Shown here: positions 17,416 to 26,168 of the stretch, one piece after another
Layout: each line of letters opens with the position of its first letter
Numbering within the stretch: the stretch's first letter is position 1
DNA from: Leptolyngbya sp. PCC 7375
Lineage (GTDB): Bacteria > Cyanobacteriota > Cyanobacteriia > Phormidesmidales > Phormidesmidaceae
DNA length: 64,000 nt
Assembly: GCF_000316115.1 (NCBI RefSeq)
Contig: NZ_JH993797.1
Location: forward strand, 1,164,486-1,228,485
Direction of reading: 5' to 3'
Position numbers and translations under genes: made by a program
The notes under the pieces: model-generated
The model's database searches: none
Seen by the model: only the letters and a program-made list of their open reading frames with translations
Told to the model about the DNA's origin: nothing

Positions 17416-17946
17416 AATATTCTCTCAGTTGCTGGTCCAGTCTTGCTAGCAAAAAAACATAGGTCAGCGGTTTTCTGCCTTAAGAAGACATGGAACAAGC
17501 AATTTCAGTGAGGTGGTTTTTGCACGCTGACTAGAGGGAGGAGATGGCAGAACCTTTGACTACCAATGGGTTAACCCTAAGTCAAAATGTATGGATTGGG
17601 TGTTGATGGATTTTGGCAACTAACTTTGCAATAACTCAAAAACAACAATCTGATCGATTGATCGAACAAAATATTTCTACTTGTGCTGCGATCACAAAAC
17701 GTCTCACACCATTTTGGGATAGTACCCTAACAATCCACAACTGTCGAGTGACAGTTGTCACTGTTGAGCCTGGTACCCTACTTTAAACAACATGACCTTT
17801 GTTTAAAGTAATAGTCACTACTTTAACAACAAAAATATTGCTTAACATGAGCAATATTTGTAAACTTTTGCAAAGATCTTGTTTGTATAGCCCTACGGTA
17901 ATCTTCCATATCCCGGGTCCAAAAATAAAATGCGATAGTATCGCCC
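17416..17946. other. Gene-free gap upstream of the DUF1830 gene
   Basis: No supported gene is present; a 74-codon minus-strand frame at 17783-18007 overlaps the hydrolase in another frame and looks spurious. A perfect 10-bp hairpin (AAATATTGCT / AGCAATATTT, loop 7) lies at 17833-17859. It is about 90 bases beyond the hydrolase stop and lacks a U-tract in either direction. The gap must also hold the promoter of the DUF1830-DUF2949 pair. Confidence 0.6.
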
Positions 17947-18816
17947 TTACCACAGAAATTTTAGTAGGGCTGAGGTGAATTCTTCGGGAGCATCCTGCTG
18001 TATCCAATGGGATGCATTTTCGATCGGTTTAAAGACGGCACCTGGAATCTCTGTTGCTAACTGCTGACCATCCTCTGCTTTTTGCCAGGGGTCATCCATT
18101 CCCCAAAGAATCATGGTAGGTGCGACAATGTTTTCGTGACGATCGACAAGGGCCATCGTCTGATTAGCATTCAAGGCTGAGGCATTGCGCAGCAGACTAA
18201 GTTTCCCCTCTGGGCTAGCCCAAGGGGCAATGATGCCTTCTCTAAAGTCAGCGGTTAATCGGTCAGGGTGAGAAAGGCCCATGGCTAGACTTTCTTCTAG
18301 CGCAGCGATTAAGTCGTCAATTGGGCGTGGTTTCCATCGCAGCGGATGACCAAAATCAAGCATGTCGTCATCAAAACGGTCATAGCAGACGGAGTTGCTA
18401 ATCACGAGTTGGTTGACCACCTGGGGATGTTCGATAGCCAGAATTAGTGCAACGGCCCCCCCGGTATCGTGACCAACGACATGGACTTGAGACAGTGCCA
18501 GTATTTTTAATAATTCAAGGATCATGTTGGCCTGATCTTGAAATGAGCGGTCAAAGCGATCGCGTCTATCTGACCACCCATGGCCTAAAAAATCGGGAGC
18601 GATCACTCGATAACCGGCCTCGACCAAAGGTGGAATCACCTCATGGTAAAGATAGCCCCACGTGGGAATCCCATGCATCAGCAGAATGGTGCCGGTTTGA
18701 TCGGTGCCCACATCCACATAGCGAATCTTGACTGGAATGTGAGCTGCGGTGTTGGTAGGCAATTCGACTTCTTTCTGAGTATTCTTGTAGTCTTGCCAGG
18801 TAGTCCAGAATGTCAT
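17947..18816 (-). CDS. Alpha/beta hydrolase with an Asp nucleophile (dehalogenase/epoxide-hydrolase type)
   Basis: A 289-residue alpha/beta-hydrolase. The oxyanion motif HGIPTW is at 48-53, the nucleophile elbow GHDTGG at 115-120 makes D117 the nucleophile, the acid is D241 or D242 (WGMDDPW) and the base is H270 (ASHWIQ). An aspartate nucleophile is the mark of haloalkane or fluoroacetate dehalogenases and epoxide hydrolases rather than esterases. The substrate is not determined. There is no signal peptide, so it is cytoplasmic. It is transcribed divergently from the interrupted glycosyltransferase gene. Confidence 0.85.
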   Translation of the reverse strand: MTFWTTWQDYKNTQKEVELPTNTAAHIPVKIRYVDVGTDQTGTILLMHGIPTWGYLYHEVIPPLVEAGYRVIAPDFLGHGWSDRRDRFDRSFQDQANMILELLKILALSQVHVVGHDTGGAVALILAIEHPQVVNQLVISNSVCYDRFDDDMLDFGHPLRWKPRPIDDLIAALEESLAMGLSHPDRLTADFREGIIAPWASPEGKLSLLRNASALNANQTMALVDRHENIVAPTMILWGMDDPWQKAEDGQQLATEIPGAVFKPIENASHWIQQDAPEEFTSALLKFLW

Positions 18817-19594
18817 GGGAATAACCGTCAGCCTCCTCCATTATATTGGGGCGACCGTATGTTAAGGGGCATCGAAGGTCAGTATAAGGCTGAGGGTAAA
18901 CTGTGATGTGCCGAGGCCCACTATTTTGTGGATATTTTAGTTTGACACCATCTCTAGGGAATTGGAATTGATGAAAGGGTATTTGTACGTAGCAGCGGGT
19001 GAGCGATTTGTTCGCGAAGCCATCGGTTCTGCTCGAAGTTTAAGGCATGTCGATGAAAATGCTCAGATTGCCTTGGTGACAGACCAGCCGATTGAGAGTG
19101 ATGCCTTTGATCAGGTGATTGTACGGCCCACCACCACTGAAACCTACAATCATGGATTGTTGTACAAAGTTCAGCATCTCTATCATTCGTCTCCCTACAC
19201 TGAAACTCTGTTTATAGATAGTGATACCTATATTTGTGAAAATATTAGCCATATCTTTGATCTGTTAGATTTTTTTGATGTTGCGATCGCACAAGATCCA
19301 ACAGATGTAAATCGAGCCAAATCTCCTCAATCCCTACAGCGCTTAAAAGCTTCAGATCTGTACAATACCGGAGTGATTCTTTATACAAAGAATGAGCGTA
19401 ATGATGATTTGTTTAGCCATTGGCTAGAGATTTACCAGACGAAGTTAGAGCAATCGACCCTGGGCAAAGAAAACGACCAAACGTCCTTCATGGAGGCCTG
19501 GTTAAAATCAGTTTCTAAAATCTATGTTCTTTCCCATGCCTGGAATGCGAGAACACCGTTCTTCTTTACCCTAAATCAGTCGGTCAAAATTATT

Positions 19595-21258
19595 CTACCT
19601 GTGCAATTACTTTACGGGATGAGGTACCAACTTAAAATTGAGCTTCCCGGTCCTGAACCAATGGATAGCTTCTTGATTCGAAACAAGCGCTGTTAAAGCA
19701 GCCAAGGCAACTGACCCCGTTTTAGACCAACTCATCCCATTGTGTTTTTGTCGTGAGGAGACCAATAAATCATTCGCCTTTTCACCTCGGTTGCTGGAAT
19801 TTCTCAATCCCAGCTGTTTACGCACACAATAACAAGGAATGTGAGGTTTGTTCCGACGCAGATAGCCTTGGAGTTTATCGATAGCGGTTGTATCTTTGAG
19901 ATGGTCTGGGTCAATGAACTCAAGGTAAACCAAAGCTGCATCGACTAATCCATGCCAGAGCAGGGCTGCCAGGTGAGTCAAGTGTGTATTACGCAGACGT
20001 CTACCCTGACAGGCAAGACTAAGCAGTTGTTTACATTTCTCATGGAGATGATACCAGTCCAAGATCAACTGTAGTGCAGACACCCCAGCAAAGGTGGTCA
20101 GAATCGCGCCATGCAAGCTACGCTGACCATCGGCAAAGAATACGATAGGGCCTTGAAGGAGGTCATTATGGAGTAAAAAGGCCAACAACATCGTTATCAT
20201 GACCTGCAAGCCACGGGCATTCAAGCGATAGCTACCGAGTTGATTTTCGATATGGACCACTGTTTGATAGGCATACTTGCGTGAGGTGGGTGTCTCGGGA
20301 ACACTGGCGGGTCGTTGATCACTCTGACGTTTCACCCCGACATCATCCATCGAAATGTTGAGGCTATGGTGTGGGTCTTCATAAGAGATGGGATTGGCCG
20401 TCATCTGTTGGCGAATCAACTCGGTTTTGCCACATTGCTTGATGACAGCCGATACAGTGTCTGGAGCTAGATGAACAGATTCACTCTCATTGGCAGAGGT
20501 AACAACAGCCGCAGGCAGTGTGTTGTCGATGACACCATGGGTTTTCAGGATGGCGTCACTAGTCTGAGTCAAGTGATTGAGCACACGAGTGCCTTCTCGT
20601 TCACTACTGTCTTGCATCGTTCTTGACGGGGTTCCTCCGGTCACTTGATGACGGATTCGATTGAGCCAAGCACTCGTTTTCCGATATGACTCAACTGTAC
20701 TCCCATGGGTGTAGGCAATCTCCTTAAAGCCCACCGTGCGATACCAGCTTTTGCCGGGTAGGATCCATATAGTGTGTTGACTCGGTTCGATGGTTGATTC
20801 CCAGAAGATTCAACGGCTGTATACGACATAAACTCAAAGCGACCGATTTCCCCATCCACCCGATACGGGCTCTTGGTTATTTCCCAAATCCCTGCGGTTG
20901 ATGCCGTTTTCGTTTTTTTTGAGAGAGTGTTTCAAGGTGATGAGCCAATGCTGAGCGTAATGCTGGATAATTCGTACTTAACAAGGCTTGTTCACACGCA
21001 TCAATGCTAGTAGCGGCCTCTGGGCTTATATTAAACTCAAACACACCGGTCTCCATTTCTTCGGGACCAGAACTAATGGCCTCATCGCTTTCTACGATTT
21101 CAATATTGACTTTGATTTTGTAGTTCCCCATGGCCTCAACCCCATGTCGTCTGATGATCTCTAGGATAGGTGAGCAACTTCCAAAAATCGACTGGCTAGA
21201 ACCCTATCTCAAGTAGGGCAGTGGTTTTAGTCTTAAGCTATTTGAATTGCACAGGTAG
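19595..21258 (-). mobile_element. 1,664-bp insertion sequence with 14-bp perfect terminal repeats
   Basis: The ends are CTACCTGTGCAATT (19595-19608) and its exact complement AATTGCACAGGTAG (21245-21258). They are flanked by direct repeats AAATTATT at 19587-19594 and 21259-21266. The element carries a single transposase locus on the minus strand in three frames. The perfect target duplication and the clean restoration of the host gene show a complete, probably recent insertion. Confidence 0.92.
19607..21131 (-). pseudogene. Transposase in three frames (ISKra4-like, tentative)
   Basis: Three minus-strand frames follow each other: 20877-21131 (the N-terminus, with SPEAATSIDACEQALLSTNY), then 20641-20859 (VDGEIGRFEFMSYTA) and 19607-20734 (IVFFADGQRSLHGAI, LILDWYHLHEKCKQLL). 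Both junctions need a -1 shift: one at GGGAAATAA near 20880 and one at GGCAAAAGCTGG near 20745. Two shifts in the same direction could be decay or programmed frameshifting. The total is about 490 codons. The family name is my best guess from the WYHLHEKC and RGEKANDLLV motifs. Confidence 0.65.
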
Positions 21259-21661
21259 AAATTATTCACGGCAGACATAAAAACTACACAGCCATCAAGG
21301 CAAAGCTAAACAAGCCCCACCCTTCAAGACATCGATGCTGGCTCCCTGTGCATCAAAAATGTGTGATGAAAAAATCAGGCTGGCTCTATCACACTAAAAC
21401 CTTTGGCAGTCAATGGAAACATCGAATTTTAAGGGCAATGGAGCAAGCAATAGGATGTATTGGCGTAACGCAAGAGAAAATTGTTTTTTCTATCTTAGAG
21501 GTAAAGCATTACGCAAAAGTATTGTGCAATATTTTACTGGCTGGTAGTTAATGGCTGGTGTATGGCTAGATAGTGTTGATCATTTCCAGCCTACCCTCTT
21601 GGGTAAGAGGAGAGAAGATAAAACACGAGAAAACACATGGATTTGTAGTTGCTCAGCATGA

Positions 21662-21981
21662 TTAGTTGTCTTCAACATTTTCGAACTCAATAGCTTCATA
21701 TAAGTCTGATAATGCAATCTCAACCGGCACCGACGCCAACATAAACGAATCGTCTAAACTGTCATATTCCGTAAACAGCCATTGCTTAGTCGCCTGTTTC
21801 ACATAATGTTCAACATGGGGAGAATATTGATCAATCAATACATACTCTTGAAAGGTTTCAATTGTACGATAGTGAGCAAATTTTTCACCTCGGTCATATC
21901 CCTGGATAGACTCCGAGATTCCACCTCTAAAGCCAAATATTCCTCAGCAGTGTAGATTTTAGTAGCTGTTGCAATTGTCAT
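21662..21981 (-). pseudogene. Uma2-family (DUF820) endonuclease remnant with internal deletion
   Basis: On the minus strand an ATG at 21981 starts MTIATATKIYTAEEYLALEV, a typical Uma2 N-terminus. After about 27 codons the frame changes near 21896 and continues in another frame as GYDRGEKFAHYRTIETFQEY, VLIDQYSPHVEHYVKQAT and a normal C-terminal end at 21662. About 80 central codons holding the PD-(D/E)XK catalytic residues are missing. This is therefore a dead copy. An intact relative is at 25277-25918. Confidence 0.85.
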
Positions 21982-22150
21982 GATGGGATGGCCTCCGATA
22001 GAACTTGCCAAATGACATGGGGCAGGGAAGAGGTTGGTGGCGATGACGGTGGGAGCCCCCTAAATCCCCCTTGGCAAGGCTACCGTGTATACACATCTAG
22101 AAGATAATGTCCCATATCTACCTCCTACCCAGTTACCTGTTCCACGTCTT

Positions 22151-23290
22151 TTAATACATTTCGTATTTCAAAAACTGACAGGGAATAGAACCATTATAAA
22201 TGGGGATTTTCCGGGCTGTTCTGAGACCAATACACTTGGTTAGTGCTTTATTGCCACTGAGAATATAGGCGGTCCAACCCTTAAAACGCTGTTTGAGAAT
22301 ATCCCCCATGAGTTTATAAAATGGGGCCAGATTTTCAGATTGACCCAGGCGCTCTCCATAGGGTGGATTGCAGATCAGGATACCGCTGTCGGCAGGAGCT
22401 TCAATATCGGCAAAGTCAGTGTAGTTAAATTCAATATGCTCAGCCACACCGCTGAAATCAGCATTGGTGCGAGCATCGGTGAGAATATCCAGATCGCGAT
22501 CGCATCCCACTACGGGTACCCCCAGCTCTGTCTTCCGCCGTTTCTTCGCATCCTCTACTAAACCCTGCCAAAGTTTTTCATCGTAATCAGGCCAGGTTTG
22601 AAACCCAAACCCCTGGCTGGTCTGATCACGAAACAACCCCGGCGCAATCCGCATGGCCTGTAATGTCGCCTCAATGGGCAATGTCCCCGAACCGCACATG
22701 GGGTCAAGAAATGCCCCATGGCCAGACCATTCTGTCAACTGCACTAGAGCAGCTGCAAGAGACTCTTTTAGAGGCGCTGTACCCATGGCAGGTCGGTAGC
22801 CACGGCGATGGAGACTACTGCCAGAACTATCTAAACTAACGGTGGCTTTATTATCATTAATGTGAACATTGATCTGCACATTAGGAATTTCAGTATCCAC
22901 ATCGGAACGCTCCCCATAGCGGTCCTGCTGCTGATCGACGATGGCGTTTTTTACCTGTAGTGCCGTGAAGTGGCTATGGTTCAGACGATCGTTTTTACCG
23001 GTGGCTTTTACGGCCAAGGTTTGGTCAGGTGATAGGTACTGCTCCCAGTCGATACTTTGGATGCCGCGATAAAGGGCATCACTGTCGCGGCAGGGCACAT
23101 GGGCAACGGTGACCAAAATCCGAAAGGATAATCGGGTCCATAGATTAATGCTGTAGAGACGTTTGCGATCGCACCGAAAAGCTACCCCACAAAATCCAGG
23201 CTCTACCCCTTCAGCACCCAGTCGCTCAAGTTCTTGGGCAGCCAGCTCTTCTAGACCACGGGCTACGGTAGCAAAACAGTTGAACAACAT
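22151..23290 (-). CDS. THUMP-domain RNA guanine methyltransferase (RlmL-like)
   Basis: A 379-residue protein with an N-terminal ferredoxin-like/THUMP region (about residues 1-165) and a C-terminal Rossmann methyltransferase. The SAM site is FLDPMCGSGTLPIEA near residue 200, and the catalytic NPPY motif is ICNPPYGERLG near residue 313. The family methylates N2 of guanine in 23S rRNA (RlmL/RlmK type). Cyanobacterial members carry only the RlmL half, as here. Length and motifs are normal. The start at 23290 gives the conserved MLFNCFATVARGLEELAAQEL. Confidence 0.88.
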   Translation of the reverse strand: MLFNCFATVARGLEELAAQELERLGAEGVEPGFCGVAFRCDRKRLYSINLWTRLSFRILVTVAHVPCRDSDALYRGIQSIDWEQYLSPDQTLAVKATGKNDRLNHSHFTALQVKNAIVDQQQDRYGERSDVDTEIPNVQINVHINDNKATVSLDSSGSSLHRRGYRPAMGTAPLKESLAAALVQLTEWSGHGAFLDPMCGSGTLPIEATLQAMRIAPGLFRDQTSQGFGFQTWPDYDEKLWQGLVEDAKKRRKTELGVPVVGCDRDLDILTDARTNADFSGVAEHIEFNYTDFADIEAPADSGILICNPPYGERLGQSENLAPFYKLMGDILKQRFKGWTAYILSGNKALTKCIGLRTARKIPIYNGSIPCQFLKYEMY

Positions 23291-23526
23291 AGCAGCACAG
23301 ACGTCTTAACGCGCCAAATAATAGGTGAAGCCTATCAATCATGCCTTAGGATCGTGGAGATTTTATATGAATTTTGTCCTTTGTTGTAAGGGGGAAGTTC
23401 TCTTCACTGATAAGTGAAGTCTGCTTTTAAGACAGCCAGTAATTTCAGAACTGTCTAGTTTCAAATTCCCAAGTTGGGTTGTGCCACCCTACGCAATGTT
23501 TGATGGCGGGCACGACCCAACTGACG

Positions 23527-24273
23527 CTACTCACAAGCCCAAGCCTGAAGAATTCCGGGAGTGTATTGGCCCTCAGGGTTAACGACAGTTAGTAGCACAC
23601 ATAACAGCAAGAGGTGCTTAGGTTCAGGATCTATATTCTGGTTTATTAACTCCATAATTTCAGGGACATGAGGCTCCACTCCAAATGCGTTTTCTAGTAG
23701 TATTTTTTCAATCTCGGGTAAGTTTTCCTCGGTAGGAGGTAAACCATACTTAGTAAGCTCTTCTTTGATTTTAGAAATCAGAGCCTGTGGATTTGGTTGG
23801 ATAGATTGATTACCTAAAATTCTTAACGCAGTGTCTAGTTTTTGTTCTATTCGATTTAACTGAGTAGATTTATTTTGTGGATCATTTTTTCGCGGTGATA
23901 CTATATTTCTTTGTATCCTAAACAATAACTCTTTAGGGTCTTCTGATAGGTCCCACACTCCCAACAAAGCTAGGTAAACCAGACAAGCCGCTACAGCCGG
24001 ATCGTCGTGTAATCCTGCTCCATAACCTAGCTTCACTGCACTAGGGATATCTAAGCCTCTTTTTTCAGCTTTCCGTAGGTTGTACCAATCAGGGACATAC
24101 TGGTCTGGAATGGGTTTCGCAAGTTTCCCCGGCCTATTTATTTTCAGGGTTAAACTTGAATAGAACCCATGTTCATTCGAGTCACAATCTGATAGATATT
24201 TAATTAACTTTTTAATGTTTTTCCTATAAGTCTCTAGTACAATAGCTACTGGATCTGTTGGTTGGTTAGACAT
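23527..24273 (-). CDS. Uncharacterised protein, long paralogue of a tandem pair
   Basis: I do not recognise a named family for this 248-residue protein. Its first ~120 residues are a homologue of the whole 124-residue protein encoded just upstream (24450-24824): both share ETYRKNIKKLIKYLSDCD/NEHGF near the start and KLGYGAGLHDDP near residue 83. The C-terminal half, unique to this copy, is helical with RIEQKLDTALRILG and PPTEENLPEIEKILLENAFG. There is no signal peptide or membrane segment. The pair is on the same strand, separated by a repeat-containing gap. Confidence 0.75.
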   Translation of the reverse strand: MSNQPTDPVAIVLETYRKNIKKLIKYLSDCDSNEHGFYSSLTLKINRPGKLAKPIPDQYVPDWYNLRKAEKRGLDIPSAVKLGYGAGLHDDPAVAACLVYLALLGVWDLSEDPKELLFRIQRNIVSPRKNDPQNKSTQLNRIEQKLDTALRILGNQSIQPNPQALISKIKEELTKYGLPPTEENLPEIEKILLENAFGVEPHVPEIMELINQNIDPEPKHLLLLCVLLTVVNPEGQYTPGILQAWACE

Positions 24274-24344
24274 AAATACGTTGTTTACTAACTATTTAGT
24301 TAGGCTTCACATTAAGGTGTTTTCTCAAAAAGACTATACCGGTT

Positions 24345-24430
24345 GAAGCCCCCTCTATCCCCCCAATCCTGGAAGCGGGAAGACTCAAAGCCCCCAGAGT
24401 TTGGGGTTTGGGGGCCTGGATAACTGGTAG
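24345..24430. repeat. Intergenic palindromic repeat
   Basis: The gap between the two paralogues contains GC-rich short arms in an AT-rich surround, including GCCCCC near 24391 and GGGGGC near 24409 that can pair across AGAGTTTGGGGTTT. Repeats of this GCCCCCA...GGGGGC form are scattered between genes in many filamentous cyanobacteria. Confidence 0.55.
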
Positions 24431-24449
24431 CTTCTTTACCAGAAATGTC

Positions 24450-24824
24450 CTAATCTACTTTTTTTAGCCGTTTCAATAGTTCTTCTGGACCTTCTTCCTC
24501 TGGGTTCCATATGCCGGATAACGCTAAAAAGACTAATCCCATAGCAATATTTGGGTCAGAATGTAATCCACCACCGTAGCCAAGCTTCGCTGCACTGTAG
24601 ATGGTGATAAAGCCACGATTACTGGGTTTACTTAGGTCATACCAGCCGGAAATATATTGAGCATACATACGCTTCTCCAGTTTCTGACTTATTTTCTTGG
24701 CCAAACTTGAACAGAACCCATGTTCATTCGGGTCACAAGGGGATAAATACTCAATTAATTTCTTAATATTTTTCCTATAGGCCTCTAGTACGGTATTTTC
24801 CAATTCTGTTGTTTTTTTAGACAT
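24450..24824 (-). CDS. Uncharacterised protein, short paralogue of a tandem pair
   Basis: A 124-residue protein of unknown family with close similarity to the N-terminal half of the downstream gene: EAYRKNIKKLIEYLSPCDPNEHGF, then KLGYGGGLHSDPNIAMGLVFLALSGIW. Conserved cysteine, asparagine, glutamate, histidine and glycine in CD.NEHGF and GYG.GLH.DP look like a possible active or binding site, but no function is known. It has no signal peptide. It is probably the product of a tandem duplication, with loss or gain of the C-terminal region in one copy. Confidence 0.75.
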   Translation of the reverse strand: MSKKTTELENTVLEAYRKNIKKLIEYLSPCDPNEHGFCSSLAKKISQKLEKRMYAQYISGWYDLSKPSNRGFITIYSAAKLGYGGGLHSDPNIAMGLVFLALSGIWNPEEEGPEELLKRLKKVD

Positions 24825-25276
24825 AGTTTTACCTTATATAGGTCAATAAGCCAAATCTTGTTGGCCTTTGATTATCATACTCGAATATTAATGGATTTAA
24901 CCTATATATTTAACTTATAAGAAAATTTAATCTTGTATTAAAGTGCAAATTTGTATCTAGAGCCACCTTTTTAACCTAAGAGTTGTAAGTATATAGAAGG
25001 GGTAATGAAAATAATTTATTCATTAGTTAATTGTATCGGTGTGCGACAAGTAAGTACTGGCGTAAGTCAGTAGTTTCAGAACTGGTTAATTTCAATCACT
25101 CATATTCATTCCCTGATGGGGAACTTCCAAAACAAAATCAATATGTCCCTTAAAAAAATGTAGATACCTATGCCTACAACCAGTGACCTTCGTCATTCAA
25201 TAGTCCGGAGATAATGGCATGCTTAGCAACACACCCGACTTTGCCTCGCGCATTTGCCTGGCAAATTAAGCGATCC
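24825..25276. other. AT-rich gap without a supported gene
   Basis: No frame with recognisable coding features is seen on either strand. The part next to 24824 must contain the promoter for the short paralogue, and TATATAGGTTAAATCC-like AT-rich stretches occur there. Nothing else stands out. Confidence 0.5.
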
Positions 25277-25918
25277 TTAAGAAATCTGTTCCATAAACCA
25301 TGTGCCGATGGCAGATTGATCTGCCCCATCAACAAGGCGCAACGCTTCCTCGATTAAACTTAAGTGCAAATCGGGCAATACTTTTGATGTATCAATACGT
25401 TTGCTGCTACCGTCTGGAGAGATACTAAACGCAATCAGCTGACTCTTTTTAACATCCCAAATCCAATACTCAGGTATGCGCAGCGCTTCATACTGAAGAC
25501 GTTTTTCCCCTTTATCATCCGCCAGTGTGGTGTCAGAAATTTCAATTACTAGATCTGGCTTAGGATGTTCATCCAAATCAATAATGCGCGTACCCTTCGG
25601 AATACAATTCACATTAGCACCGATGTAATAGGAAATATCGGGCTGAAACTCATCACTGCCTGGTTTGCGATAAGAGCAGGCATCACGAGGATCCAGCGGA
25701 ATACCCATGACCATGCCAAATAGTCCCAGAAGTAGCAACAAAATTGCATGCTCTCTGGCATGATCTGACCCGGTTGGCATCATTTCAATCCTCATTTGGC
25801 CGTTGTGATAGTAGGCCTTGTGATTTTGATATTCGGGCTGTTCAATTAATCGAACGAAGTCGTCCCAAGGAATTGGCGTCCAAACATCTGTAGCAACTGG
25901 CGAATGTAATAAGGACAT
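25277..25918 (-). CDS. Uma2-family (DUF820) putative restriction-like endonuclease
   Basis: A 213-residue Uma2-family protein of the PD-(D/E)XK type. The core has FQPDISYYIG near residue 95 and HPKPDLVIEISDTTLADDKGEKRLQYEALRIPEYWIWD near residues 117-155, which contains the catalytic D, E and K. Uma2 proteins occur in dozens of copies in cyanobacteria; their role is unknown. ATG at 25918 is chosen with a GAAAGGG ribosome-binding sequence just upstream. It is unbroken, unlike the remnant at 21662-21981. Confidence 0.85.
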   Translation of the reverse strand: MSLLHSPVATDVWTPIPWDDFVRLIEQPEYQNHKAYYHNGQMRIEMMPTGSDHAREHAILLLLLGLFGMVMGIPLDPRDACSYRKPGSDEFQPDISYYIGANVNCIPKGTRIIDLDEHPKPDLVIEISDTTLADDKGEKRLQYEALRIPEYWIWDVKKSQLIAFSISPDGSSKRIDTSKVLPDLHLSLIEEALRLVDGADQSAIGTWFMEQIS

Positions 25919-26168
25919 AGGCCCTTTCAAGAACGTTAGCTATAGTTTACTGGATCCACTGTCGCAGCATCTGCACTGCCTCAATCTCATCTTCTTTTGC
26001 TAACGTGAGAAAATTGTACAAATGCTCTTTTTCCACCTGGGGGAATGTTAGGCTCTGGGACACTTCCACGTAGACCTGTTCTTGAATAAGCATCCCATTC
26101 CATCCCATGGAGGATAACCCTTTTTTACCCACAATCGGTGACTGGATTTCAGCTTTGGGTTCTGGAGC

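Larger units (their letters stand above)
18971..21551 (+). pseudogene. Glycosyltransferase gene interrupted by an IS (302 residues when rebuilt)
   Basis: The left part (18971-19594) encodes a nucleotide-diphospho-sugar transferase-like protein with a DxD motif (LFIDSDTYI, D86/D88). The right part resumes at 21267 and ends at 21551. Deleting the IS (19595-21258) and one copy of the 8-bp duplication AAATTATT joins ...QSVKII to HGRHKNYTAIKAKLNK in frame. The rebuilt gene is 909 bases with no other lesion. It probably acted on a polysaccharide or glycan; the acceptor is unknown. As it stands, the left frame runs into the IS and ends at 19696, so the product lacks the last third. ATG at 18971 is preferred over TTG at 18962. 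Confidence 0.88.

Noticed and set aside
17783..18007. 74-codon minus-strand frame overlapping the hydrolase end
   Set aside because: It overlaps the hydrolase in another frame, crosses the hairpin and AT-rich gap, and has no protein-like features.
22040..22090. Possible repeat GGGAGCCCCCTAAATCCCCC
   Set aside because: Only one half of a common intergenic repeat is visible and no pairing arm was found.
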